Assembly (NCBI RefSeq): GCF_003696305.1 | Contig: NZ_RFFK01000003.1 | Span: forward strand, 417,312 to 481,311 | Direction: 5' to 3' | From: Pseudomonas sp. AOB-7 | GTDB lineage: Bacteria; Pseudomonadota; Gammaproteobacteria; Pseudomonadales; Pseudomonadaceae | Length of the DNA: 64,000 bases | Part shown: one piece after another, positions 36,822-44,949 of the stretch | Numbering within the stretch: position 1 is the stretch's first letter | Layout of the letters: every line of letters begins with the position of its first letter | Program-made: the position numbers and the translations under genes | The notes under the pieces: model-generated | What the model saw: only the letters and a program-made list of their open reading frames with translations | Told to the model about the DNA's origin: nothing | Databases searched by the model: none

Positions 36822-37424
36822 CTACAGAGCCCCCAGCATCAGCTGCGCGGCCACCGCGAACATCATCGCCGCCACGCCCAGGTCGATCAGCCGCCAGGTC
36901 AGCGGTCGCGCCAGCCAGGGCGAGAGCCAGGCGGCGCCGAGGGCCAGGCTGGCGAACCACAGCAGGGACGCGCTGGCGGCGCCGGCGGCATAGGCGCCGG
37001 GCACCGGCTGCTGGGCGCCGAGCGAGCCGATCAGCAGCACGGTGTCCAGGTACACGTGCGGGTTGAGCAGGGTCACCGCCAGAGCGGCGAGCAGCACCGC
37101 GCGCAGCGAGCGTGGCGGGCTGTCGACGGCCTGCAGCGACTGCGGGCGCGCGGCGCGCAGCAGGGCCTGGCTGCCGTACCAGATCAGAAACGCGGCGCCG
37201 CCCCAGCGGGCGATGGCCAGCAGCGTCGGGCTCTGCGCCAGCAGCGCGGCCAGGCCGAACACCCCGGCGGCCACCAGCACGGCGTCGCAGAGGATGCACA
37301 GCGCCGCCACCGGCAGGTGATGCTCGCGGCGCAGGCTCTGCGCCAGGACGAAGGCGTTCTGCGCGCCGATGGCCATGATCAGGCCGATGGCCACCAGCAG
37401 GCCGTTGCTGTAGCTCTGCCACAT
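36822..37424 (-). CDS. argO: LysE/ArgO-family amino-acid exporter
   Basis: 200 residues, five to six membrane helices, family motif GLIMAIGAQNAFVLAQSLRR near the N-terminus and TLLNPHVYLDTVLLIGSLG in the middle. Exports arginine, lysine or toxic analogues. The ATG (37422-37424) overlaps the stop of the ACT-domain gene as TGATG; a GTG one codon upstream is an alternative. The divergent ArgP-like regulator supports the assignment. Confidence 0.87.
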   Translation of the reverse strand: MWQSYSNGLLVAIGLIMAIGAQNAFVLAQSLRREHHLPVAALCILCDAVLVAAGVFGLAALLAQSPTLLAIARWGGAAFLIWYGSQALLRAARPQSLQAVDSPPRSLRAVLLAALAVTLLNPHVYLDTVLLIGSLGAQQPVPGAYAAGAASASLLWFASLALGAAWLSPWLARPLTWRLIDLGVAAMMFAVAAQLMLGAL

Positions 37425-37837
37425 CACCGGGGCTCCGGCATGGACGCCGCCGCCAGGGCGTGCAGGGTCGACAGCGCCTTCTCGGCCCGTTCGAGGGGCA
37501 CGAACAGGTGGTCGTGATGAACGCCGGCGATCACGTTGCAGCTGATCCCGGCCTGGGCCAGGGCGGCGGAGAAGGACGCGGTCAGGCCCACCGCCGCCAG
37601 CGAGGAGTGCACCTCGAGGGTGATCCAGGCGGCGACGTAGTCGTAGCTCAGGCCATGGGCATCGGCGACTTCGCGCGGCAGCACCAGGCTCAGGCCTTCG
37701 CCTTCGCGCATGCTGGCCAGCGGCTGCAGGGCGCTGCAGTCGCGATCGGCGGCGACGCAGCAGAACACGTAGTGCCCCGGATTGAGGTGTGGCGTCATGC
37801 TCTGCAGCAGGCGCGCGAGGTTGGTTTCGCCGGACAT
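37424..37837 (-). CDS. ACT-domain protein
   Basis: 137 residues with two degenerate ACT-like modules (LNPGHYVFCCVAADRD...; ITLEVHSSLAAVGLTASFSAALAQAGISCNVIAGVHHDHLFVP). ACT domains bind amino acids. Coupled by overlap to argO and divergent from argP, it may sense intracellular arginine or lysine. AGGAG precedes the ATG at 37837; the frame extends further upstream without support. Confidence 0.82.
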   Translation of the reverse strand: MSGETNLARLLQSMTPHLNPGHYVFCCVAADRDCSALQPLASMREGEGLSLVLPREVADAHGLSYDYVAAWITLEVHSSLAAVGLTASFSAALAQAGISCNVIAGVHHDHLFVPLERAEKALSTLHALAAASMPEPR

Positions 37838-37932
37838 GGCAGGCTCCTGAAATGGGCTGAGTGCTGGCGAGTCTGGCGGCTGTGGCGGTATAAGAGAAAC
37901 CAATATTGCTGATCTCTCATTAGGTAAATCGA

Positions 37933-38826
37933 TTGTTCGACTACAAGTTGCTCGCCGCCCTGGCGGCGGTGGTGGAGCAGGCCGGCTTCGACCGTGCGGC
38001 GCAGGTGCTGGGCCTGTCGCAGTCGGCCGTGTCGCAACGGATCAAGCTGCTCGAGGCGCGGGTCGGCCAGCCGGTGCTGGTGCGCGCCACGCCGCCGACG
38101 CCCACCGAGATCGGCCGTCGCCTGCTCAACCATGTGCAGCAGGTGCGTCTGCTCGAACGCGACCTGCAGGGCCAGGTGCCGGCGCTGGACGAGGAGGCGA
38201 CCCCGGAGCGCCTGCGTATCGCCCTCAACGCCGACAGCCTGGCGACCTGGTGGGCGGCGGCGGTGGGTGGCTTCTGCGCGCGCCAGCGGTTGCTGCTGGA
38301 GCTGGTGGTGGAGGACCAGGAGGTCGGCCTCAAGCGCATGCGCGCCGGCGAGGTGGCCGGCTGCGTGTGCGCCGCCGAGCGCCCGGTGGCCGGCGCGCGC
38401 AGCCTGGCGCTGGGGGCGATGCGTTATCGCGCGCTGGCCAGCCCGGCCTTCGTCGCCCGGCATTTTGCCGACGGGGTCACGGCCGCGGCGCTGGCGCGGG
38501 CGCCGGCCATCGTCTTCGGTCCGGACGATCAGCTGCAGCACCGCTACCTGGCCGAGCTCGGCGTGGCGGGCGGCTTCGCCTACCACCTGTGCCCGTCCTC
38601 GGAAGGCTTCGTGCGCCTGACCGAAGGCGGCCTGGGCTGGGGCCTGGTGCCGGAGCTGCAGGTGCGCGGCGAGCTGGCGCGCGGCGCGCTGGTGGAACTG
38701 GTGCCCGGGCGTTCTATCGACGTGCCGCTGTACTGGCATCACTGGCGCAACGGCGGCGAGCTGCTGGCCGGGCTCACCGAGCAGCTGCGCCGCGCCGCCG
38801 CCGGCGCCCTGGTGCAACAGGGCTAG
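37933..38826 (+). CDS. argP: ArgP (IciA)-type LysR regulator, TTG start
   Basis: 297 residues. Start FDYKLLAALAAVVEQAGFDRAAQVLGLSQSAVSQRIKLLE is characteristic of ArgP (HTH about 17-40). ArgP activates argO in response to arginine/lysine in E. coli, matching the divergent exporter here. The only suitable initiation codon is TTG (37933-37935); no in-frame ATG precedes the HTH. Confidence 0.88.
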   Translation: MFDYKLLAALAAVVEQAGFDRAAQVLGLSQSAVSQRIKLLEARVGQPVLVRATPPTPTEIGRRLLNHVQQVRLLERDLQGQVPALDEEATPERLRIALNADSLATWWAAAVGGFCARQRLLLELVVEDQEVGLKRMRAGEVAGCVCAAERPVAGARSLALGAMRYRALASPAFVARHFADGVTAAALARAPAIVFGPDDQLQHRYLAELGVAGGFAYHLCPSSEGFVRLTEGGLGWGLVPELQVRGELARGALVELVPGRSIDVPLYWHHWRNGGELLAGLTEQLRRAAAGALVQQG

Positions 38827-38889
38827 GCGCGAACCAGGCGGCCGGCCCGGGACAAGCCGGCGGCCTGTCCACGGCGGCGGTACGCCGTG

Positions 38890-39951
38890 CTAGCTATCGA
38901 GACGAATCGGCCCGCAGCCCGGCAGCTGTTCCACGCAGCGCGCGCCGAACAGCTGCGACGGGGTGAAGTAGCCGCCGCGGCCCTGGTAGTCGAGCAGGTG
39001 GCGCACCGCCAGCAAGCTGCCGTGCACCGTCACCTCGTAGCCGTTGGCGGTTTGCAGGTGGGCCGTGCGCACGACGCCGGCGGCATTGCGCACCTCGCCC
39101 CACAGCCAGGTGCGCAGGCGCTCGCGGCTGGCCGCGTCGGGGCCTTGCACGCGCCTGTCCACCTGGCGCTTGAGCCAGGCCTGCACGCTGGCCAGGCCGA
39201 ACAGCGGGCGCAGCGGATCGAGCAGGCGCATGCCGATGGCCAGCGCCTTGGGCGCCGGCAGGTAGACCTCGATATTGCCGATGCCGGTGGAGTGGTAGGC
39301 GGTGGCGACGTCGCCCCAGGGAATGGTCACGGCGTCCTTGGCGCCGCGGCCGAAGTCGATGGTGCGGCGCCGATAGCCCAGCGGCACGTCGGTGACGATC
39401 CCCGCGCGGCGCACCTTGCCGCCCAGGTGCAGGCCTTCCACGGTGGTCTTGGCGGTGCCCGGCGACAGCCCGCTGGCGGTGTCGAAGCCCAGCGCCAGGT
39501 GCGTCGCATCGGGCAGCGCCTGGTGCAGGCAGGCGGCCAGGCAGTCGCTGGGAATCACGTCGAAGCCGACGCCCGGACAGGCCACGATGCCGCGCTCCCG
39601 GAATTGCGCGTCGCGGGCGAACGCCGCCTCGAACACCGAGATTTCGCCGGTGATGTCGACATAATGGCTGGCGCTGGCCAGGCAGACATCGAGCATCGGC
39701 GCGCTGGTGGCGGAGAAGGGCCCGGCGCAGTGGGCCACCACCGCGACGTCGGCCAGGGCCTCGCGTGCCCGTTGCGGCTGCTGGATGTCGAAGATGCGGC
39801 AGTCGAGCCCCAGCAGGCTGCCCAGGGCGTGCACCGCCGCCGGGTTGCGGCCGGCGAGAATGGGCCGCAGGCCCTGGCGCTGCGCCTCGGCTGCGAGCAG
39901 GTGACCGGTGTAGCCGTTGGCGCCGTAGATCATCCAGTGTTGCTTGGCCAT
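38890..39951 (-). CDS. Saccharopine-dehydrogenase-family oxidoreductase (trans-acting enoyl reductase-like)
   Basis: 353 residues. N-terminal Rossmann motif MIYGANGYTGHLLA (7-20), AHCAGPFSATSAPMLDVCL, then CPGVGFDVIPSDCLAACL and TAKTTVEGL. This subgroup of the SDH family includes mycobacterial trans-acting enoyl reductases and bacterial proteins of unknown substrate. ATG at 39951 begins the motif directly; upstream codons are unsupported. Confidence 0.82.
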   Translation of the reverse strand: MAKQHWMIYGANGYTGHLLAAEAQRQGLRPILAGRNPAAVHALGSLLGLDCRIFDIQQPQRAREALADVAVVAHCAGPFSATSAPMLDVCLASASHYVDITGEISVFEAAFARDAQFRERGIVACPGVGFDVIPSDCLAACLHQALPDATHLALGFDTASGLSPGTAKTTVEGLHLGGKVRRAGIVTDVPLGYRRRTIDFGRGAKDAVTIPWGDVATAYHSTGIGNIEVYLPAPKALAIGMRLLDPLRPLFGLASVQAWLKRQVDRRVQGPDAASRERLRTWLWGEVRNAAGVVRTAHLQTANGYEVTVHGSLLAVRHLLDYQGRGGYFTPSQLFGARCVEQLPGCGPIRLDS

Positions 39952-40128
39952 GGGAGCGTCCTGTTGCGTCGATGGGGTGTCGTGCAGGGTAGCCGTTATA
40001 CCCGCGTCGCGGCGGCGCAGCGCCAATCCATCGGCCTGTGCGGTCGCTGTTCTGGCCGCCGCCGACAGCGCGCAGGCGGCGTGGCGCTGCTAGAGTGCGG
40101 CAAACGGCAGCACCACGGGGGAGTGGCG

Positions 40129-41121
40129 ATGAAGATTCTGGTCACCGGCGCGAGCGGATTCATCGGCGGGCGTTTCGCCCGCTTCGCGCTCGAACAGGGC
40201 CTGGCGGTGCGGGTCACCGGCCGCCGCGCCGAGGGCGTGCAGCACCTGATCAAACGCGGCGCGGAGTTCGTCCAGGGCGATCTCGGCGACGCCGATCTGG
40301 CCCTGGCGCTGTGCCGCGACGTCGAGGCGGTGGTGCACTGCGCCGGCGCGGTGGGGGTGTGGGGCGACTACGCGCATTTCCACCAGGCCAACGTGACGGT
40401 CACCGAGAACGTCATCGAGGCCGGCCTGAAGCAGAAGGTGCGGCGCCTGGTGCACCTGTCGTCGCCGTCGATCTATTTCGATGGAAAATCTCATGTCGAT
40501 CTGCGCGAGGAGCAGGTGCCCAAACGCTTCTCCGATCACTACGGCAAGACCAAGTATCTGGCCGAGCAGCAGGTGTTCGCCGCCCAGGAGTTCGGCCTCG
40601 AGGTGATCGCCCTGCGCCCGCGTTTCGTCACCGGCGCCGGCGACACCAGCATCTTCCCGCGGCTGATCGGCATGCAGCGCAAGGGCCGCCTGGCGATCAT
40701 CGGCAACGGCCTGAACAAGGTCGACTTCACCAATGTGCACAACCTCAACGACGCCCTGCTCAGCGCCCTGCTGGCCGCCGGCCCGGCGTTGGGGCAGGTG
40801 TACAACATCAGCAACGGCGCGCCGGTGCCGCTGTGGGACGTGGTCAATTACGTGCTGCGCCGTCTGGAGCTGCCGCCGGTGACCCGTCATGTGCCTTACC
40901 CGCTGGCCTACGCCGCCGCCTGCCTCAACGAGGGCGTGTGCAAGCTGCTGCCGGGGCGCCCGGAGCCGAGCCTGTTCCGCCTCGGCGTGGCGGTGATGGC
41001 CAGGGATTTCTCGCTGAATATCGACCGCGCGCGGCAGTACCTCGACTATGAGCCCAGGGCCAGCCTGTGGGATGCGCTGGACGAGTTCTGCACCTGGTGG
41101 CAGGTGCAGTCACGCGCCTGA
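40129..41121 (+). CDS. NAD-dependent epimerase, 3-beta-HSD/OleD-like
   Basis: 330 residues, extended SDR. VTGASGFIGGRFARFAL (5-21), HCAGAVGVWGDY, catalytic Ser in LSSPSIYFDG and YGKTKYLAEQQV (Tyr-Lys), then LRPRFVTGAGD. Related to 3-beta-hydroxysteroid dehydrogenases and the OleD ketoreductase, but no olefin-synthesis genes are near. Divergent from the SDH-like gene. Confidence 0.85.
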   Translation: MKILVTGASGFIGGRFARFALEQGLAVRVTGRRAEGVQHLIKRGAEFVQGDLGDADLALALCRDVEAVVHCAGAVGVWGDYAHFHQANVTVTENVIEAGLKQKVRRLVHLSSPSIYFDGKSHVDLREEQVPKRFSDHYGKTKYLAEQQVFAAQEFGLEVIALRPRFVTGAGDTSIFPRLIGMQRKGRLAIIGNGLNKVDFTNVHNLNDALLSALLAAGPALGQVYNISNGAPVPLWDVVNYVLRRLELPPVTRHVPYPLAYAAACLNEGVCKLLPGRPEPSLFRLGVAVMARDFSLNIDRARQYLDYEPRASLWDALDEFCTWWQVQSRA

Positions 41122-41145
41122 TCAAGCGCGGTCGCAGGTCGTCCT

Positions 41146-41169
41146 GTAGCAGCGGCTTCGGCCGCGAAC
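41146..41169. repeat. REP-like element GTAGCAGCGGCTTCGGCCGC
   Basis: GCGGC / GCCGC palindrome inside the common Pseudomonas GTAGNAGCGGCTTCNGCCGCGAA context, between two convergent genes. Confidence 0.65.
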
Positions 41170-41224
41170 GGCCTTGAGCACGGCCGATGCGGCACGGCCT
41201 GGCGGAGTGTCGCCTGCCAGCCAC

Positions 41225-41515
41225 TCAGGCATAGACGCGCTGGCCGCGATAGATGCGCACCGAGCCGCTGGCCGCCGCCTGTGGCAGCGCCACGCTGGCC
41301 ACCGGCTTGGCGGCGGGCGTCGGCGGGCGTTGATCGGCGAGTTCGGCCAGGCGCTGGCCGAGCCGACGGGTTTCTTCGTCGCTCGACTGCAGGCAGCCGC
41401 TGAGCATGGCGATCACCGCATCGCTCTGGCTCAGGCGGATATCCAGGGCCAGTTCGTCGCGCAGCCGGCGACGCAAGGCTTGCATGCAGTCCAATAGCGC
41501 TTTGTTCAGTTCCAT
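41225..41515 (-). CDS. Hypothetical protein
   Basis: 96 residues. The first two thirds are alpha-helical (MELNKALLDCMQALRRRL... ETRRLGQRLAELA), then a Pro/Ala linker and a short basic tail SVRIYRGQRVYA. No family recognised; the helical part and conserved-looking tail suggest a real small cytoplasmic protein. Stop and start are clean, with GGGGAAGC upstream. Confidence 0.6.
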   Translation of the reverse strand: MELNKALLDCMQALRRRLRDELALDIRLSQSDAVIAMLSGCLQSSDEETRRLGQRLAELADQRPPTPAAKPVASVALPQAAASGSVRIYRGQRVYA

Positions 41516-41858
41516 GCCGCTTCCCCCAGGTTGGTTGAAGGGTCACCCCTGGCCTCGTCCTGACGCCTGTGTGACCGGGCCGGGCGTATTCCCTCGCCCG
41601 GCTGCCCATCGCCCGCGGCGCCGCGCCGCGGAGCACGAGCGGCTCCAAGGCCGCCCGTCGCTGAACTCGAATGATCCTGAGCAATCTGCGTACCAGTTCA
41701 AAAAACGCGGAACCACGGGGCTGGCGGCGGGTCGATGAGGCTGTCGCGCCCTTCGTCGGTGCGCCGCGCACCTGCTTGGCGCGGCGCTGATCGGCCATCG
41801 GCGAATCGGTATACTGCGCGGCACTTTCGTTTACCCCGTTCCAGACAAAGGTCCGACC
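41516..41858. other. 343-bp intergenic region
   Basis: Between the divergent hypothetical gene and coiled-coil gene. I see no convincing gene: the minus-strand frame at 41543-41824 is Arg/Ala/Pro-rich with no ribosome site, typical of a spurious high-GC frame. Must contain the promoter of the gene at 41859. Confidence 0.5.
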
Positions 41859-42704
41859 ATGCGCAACGATGCCCACGACGAGCTCGATCACCTGCCCAGC
41901 CTGACGCCCGGGCGCCGCGAGGAATTCGCCGAGCTCCAGGACGAGCCGGCCCCGCGCCAGCAGCGCGCGCCGGCCGGCCCGGCGGCGGGCAAAGGCGCCA
42001 GCACCGGCCCGCTGTGGGCGCTGGTCGGCGCGCTGAGCATCGCCCTGGGCGGCCTCGGCTGGTGGAGCCTGCAGCAGATCGGCCTGATGGAGCAGCGCCT
42101 GGTGGCGACCCAGGAAAGCTTCGCGCGCATCAGCGAGGAGGCCGCCGGGCGCATCCAGGACATCTCCGGCAAGGTGGTGGCCACCGAATCGAACGTCACC
42201 AGCGGCAGTGAGGCGCTCAAGCTGCAGGTCAAGCAGCTGGAGAATCGCCTCGCCGAGCTGGGCAAGCAGCAGCAACAGGCCGCCAGCGCGCAGGCCGCGC
42301 TGGACAAGCGCCTCGAGCAGCTGGGCAGCGAGCTGAAAAGCGGCCTCGGCGCCAGCGCCGCGTTCGACAAGCGCCTGCAGGCGCTGAGCAGCGAGCAGGC
42401 CGCGCTGAAGAGCGCGCAGGGCGAGGCCAAGGCGGCGCAGGCCGAACTGGCCAAGCTCGATGGCCGGATCAAGAGCCTGAGCGGCGAGATCGACACGCTG
42501 AAGCAGCAGGGCAACCCGGCCCAGGCCATCCAGCGCCTGGAACAGGACCTGCTGGTGCTGCGCAGCGAGCTGGACAGCCGCCCGGCCGCCAGCGCCGGCC
42601 CCAACACCGCCGAGTTCGACGCCTTCCGCGCGCAGATGACGCGCAACATCAACACCCTGCAGAGCCAGGTGATCAACCTGCAGCAGCAGCTCGACGCGCG
42701 CTGA
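41859..42704 (+). CDS. Membrane-anchored coiled-coil protein
   Basis: 281 residues: a short charged cytoplasmic N-terminus, one membrane helix (PLWALVGALSIALGGLGWWSL, about 51-71), then about 200 residues of heptad-rich, Gln/Ala/Lys/Glu-rich coiled coil (LKLQVKQLENRLAELGKQQ; FDKRLQALSSEQAALKSAQ) ending in LQSQVINLQQQLDAR. No enzymatic domain. Probably periplasmic scaffolding; function unknown. A strong terminator follows. Confidence 0.78.
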   Translation: MRNDAHDELDHLPSLTPGRREEFAELQDEPAPRQQRAPAGPAAGKGASTGPLWALVGALSIALGGLGWWSLQQIGLMEQRLVATQESFARISEEAAGRIQDISGKVVATESNVTSGSEALKLQVKQLENRLAELGKQQQQAASAQAALDKRLEQLGSELKSGLGASAAFDKRLQALSSEQAALKSAQGEAKAAQAELAKLDGRIKSLSGEIDTLKQQGNPAQAIQRLEQDLLVLRSELDSRPAASAGPNTAEFDAFRAQMTRNINTLQSQVINLQQQLDAR

Positions 42705-42715
42705 GGCGCCGCGGT

Positions 42716-42752
42716 AAACGCACAAGCCCCGCAATGCGGGGCTTGTGCGTTT
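42716..42752. terminator. Strong rho-independent terminator
   Basis: 17-bp perfect stem (left arm AAACGCACAAGCCCCGC, loop AAT) with T residues at the end; also works for the convergent xenB-like gene. Confidence 0.88.
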
Positions 42753-42755
42753 ACG

Positions 42756-42816
42756 CTCGCGGCTGAAGCCCCTCCCACAGGCTGTGGGTGTCGCGGGAGG
42801 CGCTTCAGCGGCGCGT
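42756..42816. repeat. Inverted pair of REP elements (BIME-like)
   Basis: CGCGGCTGAAGCCCCTCCCA followed about 20 bp later by the opposite orientation (GGGAGGCGCTTCAGCGGCG), the usual paired REP arrangement of pseudomonads, between convergent genes. Confidence 0.75.
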
Positions 42817-42829
42817 TTCGTTGCCGGGC

Positions 42830-43879
42830 TTACAGCCGCGGATAGTCGATGTAGCCCACCGGACCGGCGCTGTAGAAGGTCTGCGGCTGCGGTTCGTTGA
42901 GCGGCGCGTCCTGCTGCAGGCGGGCCGGCAGGTCCGGGTTGGCGATAAAGGGGATGCCGAAGGCCACCGCATCGGCCTTGCCCTCGGCCAGCCAGGCGTT
43001 GGCCTGATCCTTGGTGAAACGCTCGTTGGCGATGAAGACGCCGCCGAAGGCTTCCTTCAGGCTCGGCGACAGGCTGTCGTCGGCTTCCTGCTCGCGGGCG
43101 CAGATAAAGGCGATGCCGCGCTTGCCCAGCTCGCGGGCGACGTAGGTGAAGGTCTCGGCGCGGTTGGCATCGCCCATGTCGTGGGCGTCGGCACGCGGCG
43201 CCAGGTGCACGCCGACGCGGCCGGCACCCCACACCTCGATGGCGGCATCGGTGACTTCCAGCAGCAGACGCGCGCGGTTCTCCAGGCTGCCGCCGTAGCG
43301 GTCGGTGCGCTGGTTGGTGCTGCTCTGCAGGAACTGGTCGAGCAGGTAGCCGTTGGCGCCGTGGATCTCCACGCCGTCGAAACCGGCGGCCTTGGCGTTC
43401 TCCGCGCCCTGGCGGTAGGCCTCGACGATATCGGCGATTTCCTCGGTTTCCAGCGCGCGCGGGGTGACGAACTCCTTGATCGGGCGCACCAGGCTGACGT
43501 GGCCGGCCGGCTTGATCGCGCTCGGCGCCACCGGCAGCTCGCCGTTCAGGTAGATCGGGTCGGAGATGCGCCCGACGTGCCACAGCTGCAGGACGATCTT
43601 GCCGCCGTTGGCGTGCACCGCCTTGGTCACGTTGCTCCAGCCGCGGATCTGCGCCTCCGACCAGATGCCGGGGGTGTCCGGGTAGCCGACGCCCATCGGC
43701 GTGACCGCGGTGGCCTCGCTGATGATCAGCCCGGCCGAGGCGCGCTGTACGTAGTACTCGGCCATCAGCGCGTTGGGCACGCGGCCTTCGTCGGCGCGGG
43801 TGCGGGTCAGCGGCGCCATGATGATGCGGTTGTTCAGGGCGAGGTCGCCGATCTGGATCGGGTCGAAGAGCGTGGGCAT
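42830..43879 (-). CDS. xenB: Old Yellow Enzyme, XenB/NemA-type reductase
   Basis: 349 residues, FMN TIM barrel. LFDPIQIGDLALNNRIIMAPLTRTRA (4-29), QLWHVGRIS, VEIHGANGYLLDQFLQ (His/Asn pair binding substrate) and DRYGGSLENRARLLLEV are diagnostic. Reduces electrophilic alkenes, N-ethylmaleimide, nitro-esters and quinones with NADPH. Located 38 bp downstream of an arsR-type gene on the same strand. Confidence 0.92.
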   Translation of the reverse strand: MPTLFDPIQIGDLALNNRIIMAPLTRTRADEGRVPNALMAEYYVQRASAGLIISEATAVTPMGVGYPDTPGIWSEAQIRGWSNVTKAVHANGGKIVLQLWHVGRISDPIYLNGELPVAPSAIKPAGHVSLVRPIKEFVTPRALETEEIADIVEAYRQGAENAKAAGFDGVEIHGANGYLLDQFLQSSTNQRTDRYGGSLENRARLLLEVTDAAIEVWGAGRVGVHLAPRADAHDMGDANRAETFTYVARELGKRGIAFICAREQEADDSLSPSLKEAFGGVFIANERFTKDQANAWLAEGKADAVAFGIPFIANPDLPARLQQDAPLNEPQPQTFYSAGPVGYIDYPRL

Positions 43880-43917
43880 GGTGAATCCTCCGTGGGGAGC
43901 GATTGGGAAAAGGATGT

Positions 43918-44214
43918 TCAGAGTTGCTGGCCGAGGCGTTCGACGAAGGCCTGGATGGTCGCCTCGTTGCGCTTGAAGAAGTGCCACTGGCCAACCTTGC
44001 GGCTGCTCACCAGACCGGCGCGCTGCAGGGTGGCCAGGTGCGCCGACACGGTGGACTGCGACAGCCCGCAGCGCTGGTTGATCTTGCCGGCGCACACGCC
44101 GATCTCGAGCGGATGCTCCTGGTCGGCGAAGTGGCGCTCGGGCTCCTTCAGCCAGTGCAGGATGTCGCGCCGCATCGGGTGGGCGAGGGCTTTGATGATG
44201 GCGTCGAGGTCCAT
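43918..44214 (-). CDS. ArsR-family repressor
   Basis: 98 residues. Winged HTH (CGLSQSTVSAHLATLQRAGLVSSRKVGQWHFFKRN, second half) after DLDAIIKALAHPMRRDILHWL. A single Cys pair region (GVCAGKINQRCG) could be a redox or electrophile sensor. I use the ATG at 44214; an upstream ATG at 44238 gives 106 residues. Together with the OYE gene it resembles an electrophile-response pair. Confidence 0.88.
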   Translation of the reverse strand: MDLDAIIKALAHPMRRDILHWLKEPERHFADQEHPLEIGVCAGKINQRCGLSQSTVSAHLATLQRAGLVSSRKVGQWHFFKRNEATIQAFVERLGQQL

Positions 44215-44250
44215 GGTGTGGGTTCGCTGTATCGGCATGGGACGAACCTT

Positions 44251-44270
44251 ATATCGGTCTGTGGCGATAT
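44251..44270. promoter_or_regulatory. Inverted repeat, probable ArsR operator
   Basis: ATATCG-N8-CGATAT in the arsR leader, about 37 bp upstream of the chosen start. Layout fits an ArsR dimer site controlling arsR-xenB, possibly also the divergent acpH gene. Confidence 0.6.
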
Positions 44271-44340
44271 ACAGATCGTTTGTGCCGATAGCCGTTATCG
44301 ACGGCTTCGATTCTGCGAGGCGGCCGGTTAAGCTCGGCGC

Positions 44341-44916
44341 ATGAACTACCTGGCCCATCTGCACCTCGGCGGCGCTGCCCCGCCGCAACTGCTTGGCAGC
44401 CTCTACGGCGATTTCGTCAAGGGGCCGCTGGGCGGGCAGTGGCCGGCGGAAATCGAGGCGGCCATCCGCCTGCACCGGCGCATCGACGCCTTCACCGACA
44501 GCCACCCGCTGCAGGCGCGTGCGCGGGCGCGCTTCCCCGCCGCGCGGCGGCGCACGGCCGGCATGCTGCTGGATCTGTTCTTCGACCACTGCCTGGCGCG
44601 CGACTGGGCCGACTACGCCGAGCAGCCGCTGGAGGCCTTTACCGCGCGGGTGTACCGGGTGCTGGCCGACGAACCCCAGCTGCCCGGGCGCCTGGCGCTG
44701 ATCGCGCCGCGCATGGCGGCGCAGGACTGGCTCGGCAGCTACCGCGAGTTCGCGGTGCTGGAGCAGGTGATCGCCGGCATGCAGCGGCGGCTGTCGCGAC
44801 CGCAGCTGCTCGACGGCAGCCTGGGCGAGCTGGAGCGCCTGTACCAGCCGCTGAGCGAGGATTTCCGCGCCTTCTACCCCGAGCTGATGGCGTTCGCCCG
44901 CGGCGAGCGGGGTTGA
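44341..44916 (+). CDS. acpH: Acyl-carrier-protein phosphodiesterase
   Basis: 191 residues, HD-like AcpH (DUF479) family: NYLAHLHLG at the start, GSLYGDFVKGPL, RIDAFTDSHP and DLFFDHCLARDW supply the metal ligands. It removes the 4'-phosphopantetheine arm from ACP. Divergent from arsR. Confidence 0.9.
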   Translation: MNYLAHLHLGGAAPPQLLGSLYGDFVKGPLGGQWPAEIEAAIRLHRRIDAFTDSHPLQARARARFPAARRRTAGMLLDLFFDHCLARDWADYAEQPLEAFTARVYRVLADEPQLPGRLALIAPRMAAQDWLGSYREFAVLEQVIAGMQRRLSRPQLLDGSLGELERLYQPLSEDFRAFYPELMAFARGERG

Positions 44917-44949
44917 GGCGATTGCCCCGGTGCGCCACGCGCACCGAGG

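Noticed and set aside
41543..41824. 93-codon minus-strand ORF
   Set aside because: Arg/Ala/Pro-rich, no start signal; typical spurious GC-rich frame.
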